Of a stretch of 64,000 bases of DNA, positions 1 to 9,659 are shown one piece after another. Each line of letters opens with the position of its first letter. The first letter of the stretch is position 1. The stretch lies in the NCBI GenBank assembly GCA_024867545.1, contig JANFNE010000013.1:310001-374000 (forward strand), written 5' to 3'. The translations under genes were made by a program, and so were the position numbers. The stretch comes from Phytopythium helicoides. Taxonomy: Eukaryota > Oomycota > Peronosporomycetes > Pythiales > Pythiaceae. Below the pieces are notes generated by a model that saw nothing but the letters and a program-made list of their open reading frames with translations, had not been told where the DNA came from and did no database searches.

Positions 1-1312
1 TTGTTGCACAGTGGGTTACGAGAATCGGCGGTAATGTAGACGGTGACGTGGGCGACACAACGTCAACGGAGAGCAGAGATACGAAAGATTTCGAGTCTGC
101 TCGGCGGAACTCGATGTCGAGCGTCTTTGGGATGCACTTAAGGTGCCATTGAACTGAAATCGAAGACACAGACGGGAGATCTGGGCTCTTGATGATCATG
201 TACACCACCCCTGCAGTAGGACGATTCTGCTGTGACTGCCAGTACGTAGCATCGTTACCATCGATTGCTAGATCCGCAGGAAACGATCGGGGAGTTGTCG
301 AGACCGATGAGGCCTCGATGGATTGCTTTCCTAGTGTCAGCGATTTCTCGGGCGGTCGCTTGGTCGGGCTCCAAAACGAATACAACGACAACGTCGGAAA
401 GCACGTGAGTATGCGAGACATCTCTTCGAATGGTTGGAGTGCGGCGCTATGGTTGTAATCGAAAGATCCAAGGAGTACAACAAGTGTGTGAATTGCGAGA
501 TGATGAAGCTTGTCGCTGCTCACGGAGGTGTCTATCGGCCGCGGCATCTTCTCTCGTTTGTCCATGAGTAGAACCTGACACGCAATCTTGGCACTATGCG
601 AAATAACAGCGAGTCGCCTCTCCAGCACGTGCGTGAACACAGGCGTCGGAAGGACGTCAACCAGCATCTCTTCAAGAATGCGGACCGAGTCCGTGTTGGT
701 CTTGGCCGACTTGTCAAACACACCGGCGCTCGTCATGTTTGCGTAGTCACGCACGTTCTGGCGGCACTTGAGCTTGCGGTTCTTGTGCATGCGGTACTCG
801 GTCGGAAGGTCGCCGGCCGTGTTTTCACCGCAAATGAGCGCCGAGATGAAAGTGTCCTGCAGCAGATTCTCCTGCAGCTGCGTCAGGTACAACTCACTCT
901 GCAGATACTCGTCCCAGCTGCCCATGGTCGAGTACTGGAGTGGTGCAAAGCACACGGCGCACGATCGTGTCTTGCCCGAGTGCAGCCGCGCTGGTTTGGG
1001 CATCCACCCGTCTTCCTCTTGTGCCCACAGCTCGGGGGCCTCCCCCGTCGGTGGTGTGGCTGCTGGAGGCGCGCCTTCCGTCTCCCCCACTGCCCCAGGC
1101 TCATCCTCGGGCGTTTCCGTCCCCACCGCGCTGCTACTCGTCACGGATTCGGCCGATGCATCCGCGGCGCTGCTGTCTGCGCTCGGGGGTGTCGTTGTTG
1201 TTTCTGCAGCTGCCGCAGCTGCCGCTGTGGAGACCGCCGCGGCCCCCGAGAGCGCGATCGCGCGCAGCGACCGCGGGGTCAGCGGCTGCTCCACATCGTC
1301 GTCCTCCTCCAT
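1..1312 (-). CDS. Discoidin (F5/8 type C)-like protein, 3' end missing
   Basis: The minus-strand frame is open from the ATG at 1312-1310 (MEEDDDVEQPLTPRSLRA) to the window edge, 437 codons without stop or obvious intron. Residues about 1-110 are low-complexity, rich in Ala, Ser, Thr and Glu, and look disordered. A mixed alpha/beta stretch with paired cysteines (SCAVCFAPLQ) follows, which I do not recognise. The last 110 visible residues resemble a discoidin/F5-8C beta-sandwich: AIDGNDATYWQS matches the family's 'A.DG...T.W.S' motif and is followed by alternating beta-strand pattern. Discoidin domains bind carbohydrate, lipid or protein ligands. No signal peptide is visible, so a cytoplasmic or nuclear scaffold role is more likely than secretion. 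It is divergent from the ATPAF1 gene. The overall function is unknown; the domain call is moderately sure. Confidence 0.6.
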   Translation of the reverse strand, partial: MEEDDDVEQPLTPRSLRAIALSGAAAVSTAAAAAAAETTTTPPSADSSAADASAESVTSSSAVGTETPEDEPGAVGETEGAPPAATPPTGEAPELWAQEEDGWMPKPARLHSGKTRSCAVCFAPLQYSTMGSWDEYLQSELYLTQLQENLLQDTFISALICGENTAGDLPTEYRMHKNRKLKCRQNVRDYANMTSAGVFDKSAKTNTDSVRILEEMLVDVLPTPVFTHVLERRLAVISHSAKIACQVLLMDKREKMPRPIDTSVSSDKLHHLAIHTLVVLLGSFDYNHSAALQPFEEMSRILTCFPTLSLYSFWSPTKRPPEKSLTLGKQSIEASSVSTTPRSFPADLAIDGNDATYWQSQQNRPTAGVVYMIIKSPDLPSVSSISVQWHLKCIPKTLDIEFRRADSKSFVSLLSVDVVSPTSPSTLPPILVTHCAT

Positions 1313-1559
1313 GGCCGCACGTAGCGGGGGCGGCGGTGGCGAGCGAGCACTCCGCGGATCTCGCCGCGGCTTCCTTCCGGCGACTCCGCTTGCACTTTCT
1401 CTCCTGTGTCTTGAAGTCTCCTGGGGGAAAGATACCACGCGCAAAAGGAGGTATTGGATTGGTCGAAAACAATGTTATAGTACTTTGATTGGCTGAAATC
1501 TCTCCATTTGGCGTTGGCCACACCAATCCATCTCGTCCATCAACAAACGTTGACTGCAG
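1313..1559. promoter_or_regulatory. Divergent promoter with four CCAAT boxes
   Basis: This 247-bp gap separates two divergent start codons. It contains ATTGG at 1453-1457, 1458-1462 and 1488-1492 and CCAAT at 1523-1527, that is, CCAAT boxes in both orientations. These are classical NF-Y sites and could serve both genes. Function is inferred from position and motif only. Confidence 0.5.
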
Positions 1560-2289
1560 ATGACGGCGGCGATGCTGCTGCGCGGACTGTCGCGGCGCTC
1601 GGCGCTGGTGCGCGGCGCTCGCTGGTCGTCGGGCGGGGGCTTCTCGTACCCAGGACCACGTGCGCTGGGCCAGATCGTGAAGCTGGAGCTGCTGCAGGGC
1701 GAGGAGCGCGCCAAGATCCAGAGCATCTGGGAGGAGTTCCACGGCGACAAGGACGACGCTGTGGCCGCCACACTGCCGCGCGAGGCGTTCCGCACGCTCG
1801 TGGAGCGCGCGACGGCCGCGCCGTACTTTGTGTTCCCCGTGTACCGCCAGGACGGGTTCTTCAACATGCTGTGCCAGTTCCAGCAGACGTGCTTCCTCGT
1901 CACGTACCTCGAGGCGTTCAAGGAGAACCCAGCGGCCGCGCCGCCCTGCCTCGCTGTCTCACTCTACGACGACCTGCTGGAGCAGAAAGAGGTCGGACTC
2001 GTGCGCGGCGACGTCATCAACATGCTCGACAAGCGGGTACGTTCGGCCACTTGACGTCGGCCAAGTGGTGCTTGACAGCTGATCGAACGGATGCATCTAC
2101 CATATCGCCGAGCAGGAGTCGCAGGCGCTGCTGGACCAGCTATTGGCGAGCTACGCGGACGAGCGGCTGTTCGAGCATGTCGACAAGTTCAACAACAAGC
2201 CCGAGCAATTCGACTTCGAGAGCTACCGCGCGCTGCTGCAGGAGGTTGTGCCTGCAGGCTCCTCCTCTTCCTCCTCCCCTACTGCGTAG
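1560..2289 (+). CDS. ATPAF1: Mitochondrial F1-ATPase assembly factor 1 (ATP11/ATPAF1)
   Basis: Exons 1560-2036 and 2113-2289 give 217 aa. The N-terminus (MTAAMLLRGLSRRSALVRG) is Arg-rich, amphipathic and free of acidic residues, as expected for a mitochondrial presequence. The body carries ATP11-family patterns: a basic 'LxxLLQGE' start, FVFPVYRQDGFFNMLCQFQ and FLVTYLEAFKENP. Known members chaperone the F1 beta subunit in the matrix before it joins alpha. The 76-nt intron is phase 0. Its acceptor is a tandem NAG (GAG-CAG); using 2113 gives a spacing that fits the family best, while 2116 would drop one Gln. The protein ends with a Ser run. It is slightly shorter than animal ATPAF1, as expected for the core domain with a short presequence. 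Confidence is high for family, moderate for the exact acceptor. Confidence 0.88.
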
Positions 2290-2589
2290 TCGTGCTGGCA
2301 GATCGACTCGGCAGTTTGTGTGGAGCTGAGAGATCCTCGTAAAGCACTCGATGCAACCAAGGCCAATAGATGAAGCCTGTCATGTGGCTACAGTTCCTTT
2401 GAAGCTGGCAACTTGACATTTGTATGCAACTTGTCATCTTGGTGTTTCTATGGGGGAAGATTCCGAACCAGCCAGCCAGTCACCCATACAAAAACCAAGC
2501 CACTTGGGTGGGAACAAATCACCTTTCTCCAGAAAGGGCGCTCCAGCTCAAGGCAAAGCGGCGGAAGACTCGGCCAAGGCAGCAGCAGC

Positions 2590-4059
2590 ATGACGCTCTC
2601 GGCGCCGTCGCTCCCGCTGCACGCGCGCGACAGCGACGCGTCCACGGCGGCCACGGCGTCTCCGTCGTCGTCAACCTCCACGTCGTCGGCGTCGGCGTGC
2701 GTGCTGCGCGTGGACCGCGAGGTGGAGAACATCGGCGCGCGCGTGCCCATGTCCAAGAAGCGCGTCACGTGGCGCTTCGTGTTCGCGAGCTCGGAGCAGG
2801 TGCACACGGTCACGCTCGAGCACTCGCGCATCTCGGCCAAGAAGCGCCTGCGCCTCGACGGCCGCCGCCTCTACAGCTCCGAAGACTACTGCGCCGGCAA
2901 TTGGCACTACGACTTCCGCGTCGAGCCGCACGCGCCCGCTGGCGGCGACCAGAAGCAGCAGAGCGCGCTCAGCGCGCTCAACGGACCGCTTTTCCGCGTC
3001 GCCATCAAGGACGTCAAGTCTACGGTCGTGGACCAGCGCAGCCTCGACGGGCTCTACGAGCTGTACGTGGACGGCACGCCGTGGGACCAGCTCAGCGACC
3101 GCATGCTGCCGCCCTCGCAGCGCCGTGGGAGCAACTCAGTTTGGAGCAGCGCGCTGTACGCGCGCCGTGTCGACGACTCGTTCGGCGAGCTGCTCCCTGA
3201 GATGACTGGCGACAAGAACGCCGACGGCACGCTGCTCACCTGGACGTTCGCCTTTGGTGTGAGCGGCAGCATCCACAAACTCGAGCTACGGGACCTCACG
3301 CGCGGGGAGTTTATCGTCGTGCTGGACTGCCGTGAGCTGCACCGAGTCAACCATGACGACATCACCGAAGACTCGTGGGAGTTTGACTACTCGCTCTCAG
3401 ATCAGCACGAGCTCGAGATCGTGGTGACACTCGTGGACGACCACAAGACGTACGAGTTCCTCATTGACGGATGCCCGTGGCAGGACATCGGCGAAACAGA
3501 CTTTGTGCTACAGCCAGGTTGGTACCCGGTGTACTCGCGGTCCCGGAACGCGGCGTACTTTCGCCACGAGTCGGGACAGACCCAGTGGGAGAAGCCCATC
3601 ATGTCGCGCAACGGCTCGCTTATTGATCGGCCATCCCTGCCGCACTCGGAGGTATCTCCGTCATCCCAAGGCAACCAGGAGGATCTGCTGCTCTACGGTG
3701 TTGGAAACATGTCGATCTCAAACAACCAGACCCGATCGCCACCGCGGGAGGACCGATTCCACCGACAGCTTTCCCCCAAGAAGCTGCACGAGACCCACCA
3801 GCCACAGGATCACCACGTGTTGGAGTCGGAGCTGCTGCAGAAGCCGCCGCGCACGCACCTCGCGTCTGTTCCGGAGGTGCCCGAGGCGAACCTGCTTGAC
3901 TTTTCGGAGGTCGCGGTGCACTCGTCGCCTACGAACCAAGGAAGCAACTACGGCGGTTTTGACCCGTTCAACCCGGCGCACCAAGAAATTGTTCGCAGCA
4001 ACAGCGCCGGCAACTTGAACGGTAAGTCGAAGGTGCAGCCGATCGATTTTTTGTTTTGA
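2590..4059 (+). CDS. FAIM1-domain protein with a WW domain
   Basis: The frame is open from 2413, but the ATG at 2590 (MTLSAPSLPLHARD) is the likely start, because upstream residues are low quality. The 489-aa protein has a disordered N-terminus, then two FAIM1-like beta-sandwich units: the first around VTWRFVFASSEQVHTVTLEH, the second around LLTWTFAFGVSGSIHKLEL. Both keep the family pattern 'W.F.FG..H...L.H...kr..LDgr'. A WW domain follows (GWYPVYSRS...GQTQWEKPI, with both tryptophans and the Pro). The C-terminal third is Ser/Pro/Gln-rich. FAIM1 proteins modulate apoptosis and proteostasis in animals; WW domains bind Pro-rich ligands. A strong donor (ACG|GTAAGT, 4022) lies 38 nt before the stop, so the true C-terminus may be a further short exon. 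Function in oomycetes is unknown. Confidence 0.75.
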   Translation: MTLSAPSLPLHARDSDASTAATASPSSSTSTSSASACVLRVDREVENIGARVPMSKKRVTWRFVFASSEQVHTVTLEHSRISAKKRLRLDGRRLYSSEDYCAGNWHYDFRVEPHAPAGGDQKQQSALSALNGPLFRVAIKDVKSTVVDQRSLDGLYELYVDGTPWDQLSDRMLPPSQRRGSNSVWSSALYARRVDDSFGELLPEMTGDKNADGTLLTWTFAFGVSGSIHKLELRDLTRGEFIVVLDCRELHRVNHDDITEDSWEFDYSLSDQHELEIVVTLVDDHKTYEFLIDGCPWQDIGETDFVLQPGWYPVYSRSRNAAYFRHESGQTQWEKPIMSRNGSLIDRPSLPHSEVSPSSQGNQEDLLLYGVGNMSISNNQTRSPPREDRFHRQLSPKKLHETHQPQDHHVLESELLQKPPRTHLASVPEVPEANLLDFSEVAVHSSPTNQGSNYGGFDPFNPAHQEIVRSNSAGNLNGKSKVQPIDFLF

Positions 4060-4305
4060 ACGAAAAAGCCGGCCCAGCTGGCAAGGGACCGCAGCGATCG
4101 ATGTACATACGCCGTAGGCTGCAGACGCAAGGCGGGACACGCATGTGAGCTGCCGGCGGACATTCCCACCAAGTGTTTTCATATTTAGTTGTGTGTGTTT
4201 CGTGGATCATGAAAATCCGATCTTTGGCGATCGAGCTTGACCTGGTTGAACTCCTTCCTGATGGCTTCCCGCGAGTCCACAAAATACTTGTTTTTAGCCT
4301 GCCAC

Positions 4306-5950
4306 ATGAGACCGCCACCCCCGCCTCCGCCACCTCCACCGCCGTTGCCGCGCGGCCAGGCGCCGCCGTTCCGCGCCCCTCCGCCGCTGCCGCGAGGCTT
4401 CGCGCCTCCTCTGGCCCCACTGCAGCCGCGCGGCTTCGCTCCGTGGCCCTTTCCGCACTCGCTGGCGCCTCCTCATGCGCCGATGATGCTCGTTCCTCGT
4501 CCTGTGGCGCCGGCATTCCGGCCGCCGTTGCCTCCTCCACGACCGCCAGTGGACCCGGACGCTGCGTGGCTTGAGCAGTTCAAGCAGAGCCACTTGGCAG
4601 CAGCGAGTGCAGCTTCTCAGGACTTGAGTGCCCGCGAGCCACCGCTGCGGTGAGCGTATTGGTCTCATGAGTCATCTCATGACATGGCCGAGTTGGACCT
4701 CCCCTAACAGTTCGTTGTGTGCAGTCGGCTGAGTAACATGGCGGCACGCGCCAGGCCGCAAATCCAGCAGCTGAGGTCTCTGGCAACAGAAGTGCTCGAG
4801 ATCGACGCTCAGATACAGGAATTAGAGAGCGGCGGGGAGGGAGTAGACGCGCGGGAGGACCTTCCAGTGACACTGGCTCGGCTCAAGGCTCAGCGCGAGA
4901 CTAAGCTCAGTAGCTGCGAGCGTATCCGTGCAGAGCTTGAGGCTATGAACGCATCTACGCTGTTTGTCCCGCCTGAGCAATTTCCAAAGCTGCGCGCGTT
5001 CATGAAACGCGTGGAAAAGAAAAAGGTGCGTGCAGGTGTTTGCCTTGCAGAGTCATTACGCAGCGCGGACTCACGGATCTCGGATCTGTTTGTAAGCAGG
5101 AGTACCGAAGAAATAGACGCAGTCGATTGCGTCATGAGGCTAGCATCATCCGTGCAGCAAAAGCAGCAGCAGCAGCAGGAACGACAGAACCAAGGTGCGG
5201 TGTAACTGCACTGCACGAGGACGGAGCAAGCGCTGATTCGCTTGATGTGCTAGCAGCTCCAGCCTCAATGACTCTGCTGACAGTTCGGTAAGCCACGAAC
5301 TCGATGATCTACCGTCTCAACCAGCGAAAAGCTCTGCGCCTAGTCAAGAGAGGCAAAAAGAAGACGAGAGACGACGAGCGCAGCGGCTGCTGTTGCTCCT
5401 CGACATCAAAGAGCAGCGCCTGAAAGGTGTGCTGCTTGCGCACACTTGGTGAAGTTTTCACGGTCGAAATGTGGCGAAACCTGACGGCTGGGTGATGGTG
5501 GAGCAGGCACCGAGTCCACAGATTCTGCTGAAGCGATTCGACGACAGCGTGAGCAGCTCCTGGACGTGCTCAAAGCTCTCCGTCACGCCCGTCCAAAGGT
5601 CAAGAACCCGCCGAGTGGAAAGGAATCTCGCAGCACCGGTGACACGACGGGCGTCGCTCGTCCGGATTGCACTGCAACGTCAGACGCGTCGAAACCAGCA
5701 ACACCTGTCGAGCCAACTGCAAGCCCGGATACCCTCAGCTTCGAGATGCTCGTGACGCGACGCCGTGCGTGGGATCGGTTTCTAGTGGCACCCGCCACGC
5801 CCGGTGCGTCACGCATCCCCGCGGTGCGTACCTGCTGCCAGTTGGAGTTGCGATGGGCTGACTCACCTCACCAATTTGTTGCAGCACTTCGTAGTGCCGC
5901 CGGATCCGACGCCCTCGTCCGCGTGGGCAGTCTTCGCCGTCTCAAAGTGA
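4306..5950 (+). CDS. PDCD7: PDCD7/U11-59K-like minor spliceosome protein
   Basis: Six exons fit in phase: 4306-4649, 4725-5025, 5100-5194, 5254-5426, 5507-5823 and 5885-5950, giving 431 aa. The architecture matches PDCD7 (59K protein of the U11/U12 di-snRNP) in order. It has an N-terminal run of at least ten prolines and repeated PRGF/APP segments, a short 'AAWLEQF' motif, a central coiled coil (KAQRETKLSSCERIRAELEA), a basic Arg/Glu helix, a helix REQLLDVLKALRHARPK, and a C-terminal RRRAWDRFLVAP followed after the last intron by HFVVPPDPTPSSAWAVF. The last two segments parallel the conserved C-terminal block of PDCD7. The family bridges U11 and U12 during recognition of U12-type introns. Alternatives are a generic coiled-coil Pro-rich protein. 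Start choice (MRPPPP) is inferred; acceptors at 5254 and 5507 are tandem NAGs. Confidence 0.7.
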
Positions 5951-6095
5951 TGGCAATGCGGCTCTGGAGCCTGTAAACTACTCGTTACAATGTGAACGCT
6001 TGAGAAATGATTGAGTCGTTGCGAGGTCAGCTCTTCTCTTGATACAGTCTTACGAACGCTTCGTGCCCACTACACCACTACACGGGACATCATAC

Positions 6096-9000
6096 TTACT
6101 CCTCGTCGGCACCCGACTCGTCGATCTCGACGAGCAGGTCACCGCCCAGCATGTTGTCGCCCACGGCAGCGTGGATGGCCTTGACCTTGCCGCTCACGGG
6201 CGCCGCCACCACCGTCTCCATCTTCATGGCGCTCAGCACAAGCAGCGGGTCACCGGCCTTGATCTGCTCACCCGCCTTGACACGCACGTCAAGCACAACA
6301 CCCGGCATGGGAGCACCCACCGAGCCGGCAATCGCCAGGTTCGCCTTCGGCTTGGCAGCCGACGTCACGCCAGCCGTCTCGTCCTTGACCTTCACCACGC
6401 GCTGGCGGCCGTTGAGCTCAAAGATGACGTCGCGCATGCCGTCCTTCTTGCTCACACCACCCACGGCAATGAGCTTGATGAACACCGTCTTGCCGTGCTC
6501 GATCTGCAGCTCCACCTCCGTGTCGAGCTCCAGACCCGTCAGGAACGTGCGCGTGTCCAGGAAGTGCATCGAGCCGTACTGCTCCTTGAACTTCATGAAG
6601 CCGTCGAACACGTCCGGGTAGATCGCGTGCGAGATCACGTCCACATCGCGAATCTTGTTCTCGCCGTACTTCTCCTTGAGAGCGACCGCAGCGGCATCAA
6701 AGTCGTACGGCGCCATCTCAGCACCCGGACGGCCCTCGAACATCGAGTGGCCGTTCGGCAGCAGCTTGCCCTTGAGCACACGCGAGCGCAGCGGCTCCGG
6801 GAAGCCGTGGTGCGGGATACCAAGGTAGCCCTGGAAGTACTCGACAACGGACTTGGGGAACGACAGCGTCTCGGCCTCGTCGATCACCTGCTGCTCCGTC
6901 AGCTTGTTCTGCACAATGAACTGCGCGAGGTCACCCACAACCTTCGACGACGGCGTCACCTTGATGATGTCGCCAAGCAGGCGGTTCGCCGTCGCGTACG
7001 CACGCTTGATAGCCGGCCACTGGCCCGCCAGACCGAGTTGCGTCGACTGGAACAGCAGGTTCGTGTACTGACCGCCAGGCATCTCGTGCTGGTACACGTC
7101 CGCCGAGCCAGACTTCTGGCCAGACTCGAACGGGCCGTACACGCCACGCATCGCCTCCCAGTAGTCGTTGATGTGCATAATCTCCTCCGGGTTCACGCCA
7201 GTGTCGTACTTGGAGCCCTTGAGAGCAGCGACGACGGCACCCATCGACGGCTGCGACGTCGTGCCCGACATGGCGTCCGACGCAACGTCCACCGCATCAG
7301 CACCGGCGTAGGCGCACTCCAGCATCGAGCTGACACCCGTACCAGCAGTGTCATGCGTGTGCACGTGAATCGGCAGGTCCGGGAACTCGTTACGGATACT
7401 CGACACGAGCAGCTGCGCCGCCTGTGGCTTGAGCAGACCAGCCATATCCTTGATGTTCAGCACGTGAATGCCAAGGCCGACGAGCTGGCGCACAAAGTCC
7501 ATGTAGTAGTCGAGGTTGTACGGGCCACGAGTCGGGTCCGACACATCACCGGTGTAGCAAACCGACGCCTCAATGATACCGCCGGCAGCGCCAACAGCAT
7601 CAATGCCGAGGCGCATGTTCTCGAGGTAGTTCAGCGAGTCAAACACGCGGAACACATCCATACCAGTCTTCTGAGCCTGCTCGCAGAACTTGTACACGAC
7701 GTTGTCCGGGTAGCTCGTGTAGCCGACGGCGTTGGCACCACGGAGCAGCATCTGGAACGGAATGTCCGGTACAAGCTCACGCAGGCTTGCAAGACGGTCC
7801 CACGGGTCCTCACGGAGGAAGCGCATTGCCACATCGAAGGTAGCGCCACCCCACATCTCAAGCGAGTACGCATTGCGCATGGCAACGGCCGTCGCCGGAG
7901 CAATGGCCTCAAGGTCGCGAGTACGCACACGCGTCGCCAGCAGCGACTGGTGGGCATCACGCCACGTCGTGTCGGTCAGCAGAAGACCATCCTTCTGACG
8001 CACAGCCTTGGCAAACGCCTCGGGGCCCTGCTCGACGTAGATCTGGCGCAGCGACTTCTGGCCCGTAGGCTTGGGGGCCTCCAGCACAGGGACAATCGGG
8101 TCAACCTTGGACGGAGCCGGGCCAGTGGCGCCGAGCGCCTTCTCGGGACCGTTCACGATAGTGTTACCAATGTACTTGAGCATCTTCTGGCCACGGTTCG
8201 TCGACGTCGAGGGCTTGAGCAGGTCTGGGTTCTCAGCAATGAAGCTCGTGTCCACGACGCCGCGGATAAAGTCCGGGTGGTTCAGCACGTTCGACAGGAA
8301 GCTCTTGTTGGTGGTCACACCACGCACACGGAACTCGTGCAGTGCACGCTTGAGCTTCTGCGCGCAGTCATTGCGGTCCAGAGCGCGAGCCGTGACCTTG
8401 ACAAGCAGCGAGTCGTAGTGCGGCGTAATGTGCGCACCGACGAAGCCCGGGCCGTCGTCGAGACGGATACCCATGCCACCGGGGCTACGGAACACCTCAA
8501 TCACACCCGAGTCCGGCTGGAAGCCTGTCGACGGGTCCTCGGTCGTCACACGGCACTGCATCGCGTGACCGCGCGGCTTAATCTTGTCCTGGCTCAGGCC
8601 GAGGTCCTTGAAGGACTCGCCGCCGGCAAGACGGATCTGGCTCTGCACAAGGTCGATGCCCGTGATCTCCTCCGTAATCGTGTGCTCGACCTGGATACGC
8701 GGGTTCACCTCAATGAAGTAGTGGCGGCCCTGCTGGTCCACCAGGAACTCGACCGTACCGGCGTTGAGGTACTTGGCGGCCTTGGTGAGCCGCACGGCGT
8801 CGTCGATCATGGCCTGCTCGGTCTCCGCCGGCAGTCCGACGGCCGGAGCCGTCTCCAGCACCTTCTGGTGGCGGCGCTGCACGGAGCAGTCACGATGCCA
8901 CAGGTGCACGACCTCACCCTTGCCATCACCAAGGATCTGCACCTCAATGTGGCGGGGCTTGTGCACGTAGCGCTCAATGAAGACCGTGCCGTCGCCGAAG

Positions 9001-9659
9001 GCCGCGAGGGCCTCCGAGCTGGCGCGCTCGAAGTTCTCCTCCAGCTCCTCGGCGCTGTTGACGACGCGCATACCGCGGCCACCACCGCCCATGCTGGCCT
9101 TGATGATGACCGGGTACCCGACGCCGGAGTCGATGAAGGTGCGCGCCTGCTCGAGCGTGTGCACGGGTCCGTCCGTGCCGGGCACGACGGGCACGTTGTT
9201 CTCGATTGCGATCTCTCGCGCGGCGGTCTTGTCGCCAAAGCGGCGGAGGTTCTCCGGCGTGGGTCCGACGAACTTGATGCCGTTCTTGGCGCACTCCTCG
9301 GCGAAGCCGACGTTCTCAGAGAGGAACCCGTAGCCCGGGTGGATGGCGTCGACGTGGTTTTCCTTGGCGATCTGGATGATGGAGCCGATGTCGAGGTAGG
9401 CGCCGACGGGCGTCTTGTCCTTTCCGACGAGGTACGACTCGTCGGCCTTGTAGCGGTGCTGCGTAAAGCGGTCCTCCTTGGAGAAGATGCCGACCGTGCG
9501 GATGCCCAGCTCGTTGCCCGCGCGCATGATGCGCGTCGCGATCTCGCCGCGGTTGGCCGCCAGCAGCTTCTTGATGGTGCTCGCGTCGCGCGTCTGCACC
9601 AGCGCGGCGCGCTGCGCCACCAGACGGCGCGCGCCGGCAGCTCGCTGCGCGCGGAACAT
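6096..9659 (-). CDS. PYC: Pyruvate carboxylase, mitochondrial
   Basis: A single uninterrupted 1187-aa frame starts at 9659, the full length expected for the family. The N-terminus (MFRAQRAAGARRLVAQ) is Arg/Ala-rich, suggesting mitochondrial import. Domains in order: biotin carboxylase (ATP-grasp Gly-rich loop SMGGGGRGMRVV), carboxyltransferase beginning at LLTDTTWRDAHQSLLATRVR (with the metal-binding HVHTHDTAGTG), a PYC-type tetramerisation domain, and the biotinyl domain with AMKMETVV, biotin on Lys1146. It converts pyruvate, bicarbonate and ATP to oxaloacetate, supplying the TCA cycle and gluconeogenesis. There are no introns. The last residues are acidic (DESGADEE). An enzyme likely to make the cofactor (the biotin-synthesis fusion) lies about 19 kb away, probably by chance. 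Confidence 0.97.
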   Translation of the reverse strand: MFRAQRAAGARRLVAQRAALVQTRDASTIKKLLAANRGEIATRIMRAGNELGIRTVGIFSKEDRFTQHRYKADESYLVGKDKTPVGAYLDIGSIIQIAKENHVDAIHPGYGFLSENVGFAEECAKNGIKFVGPTPENLRRFGDKTAAREIAIENNVPVVPGTDGPVHTLEQARTFIDSGVGYPVIIKASMGGGGRGMRVVNSAEELEENFERASSEALAAFGDGTVFIERYVHKPRHIEVQILGDGKGEVVHLWHRDCSVQRRHQKVLETAPAVGLPAETEQAMIDDAVRLTKAAKYLNAGTVEFLVDQQGRHYFIEVNPRIQVEHTITEEITGIDLVQSQIRLAGGESFKDLGLSQDKIKPRGHAMQCRVTTEDPSTGFQPDSGVIEVFRSPGGMGIRLDDGPGFVGAHITPHYDSLLVKVTARALDRNDCAQKLKRALHEFRVRGVTTNKSFLSNVLNHPDFIRGVVDTSFIAENPDLLKPSTSTNRGQKMLKYIGNTIVNGPEKALGATGPAPSKVDPIVPVLEAPKPTGQKSLRQIYVEQGPEAFAKAVRQKDGLLLTDTTWRDAHQSLLATRVRTRDLEAIAPATAVAMRNAYSLEMWGGATFDVAMRFLREDPWDRLASLRELVPDIPFQMLLRGANAVGYTSYPDNVVYKFCEQAQKTGMDVFRVFDSLNYLENMRLGIDAVGAAGGIIEASVCYTGDVSDPTRGPYNLDYYMDFVRQLVGLGIHVLNIKDMAGLLKPQAAQLLVSSIRNEFPDLPIHVHTHDTAGTGVSSMLECAYAGADAVDVASDAMSGTTSQPSMGAVVAALKGSKYDTGVNPEEIMHINDYWEAMRGVYGPFESGQKSGSADVYQHEMPGGQYTNLLFQSTQLGLAGQWPAIKRAYATANRLLGDIIKVTPSSKVVGDLAQFIVQNKLTEQQVIDEAETLSFPKSVVEYFQGYLGIPHHGFPEPLRSRVLKGKLLPNGHSMFEGRPGAEMAPYDFDAAAVALKEKYGENKIRDVDVISHAIYPDVFDGFMKFKEQYGSMHFLDTRTFLTGLELDTEVELQIEHGKTVFIKLIAVGGVSKKDGMRDVIFELNGRQRVVKVKDETAGVTSAAKPKANLAIAGSVGAPMPGVVLDVRVKAGEQIKAGDPLLVLSAMKMETVVAAPVSGKVKAIHAAVGDNMLGGDLLVEIDESGADEE

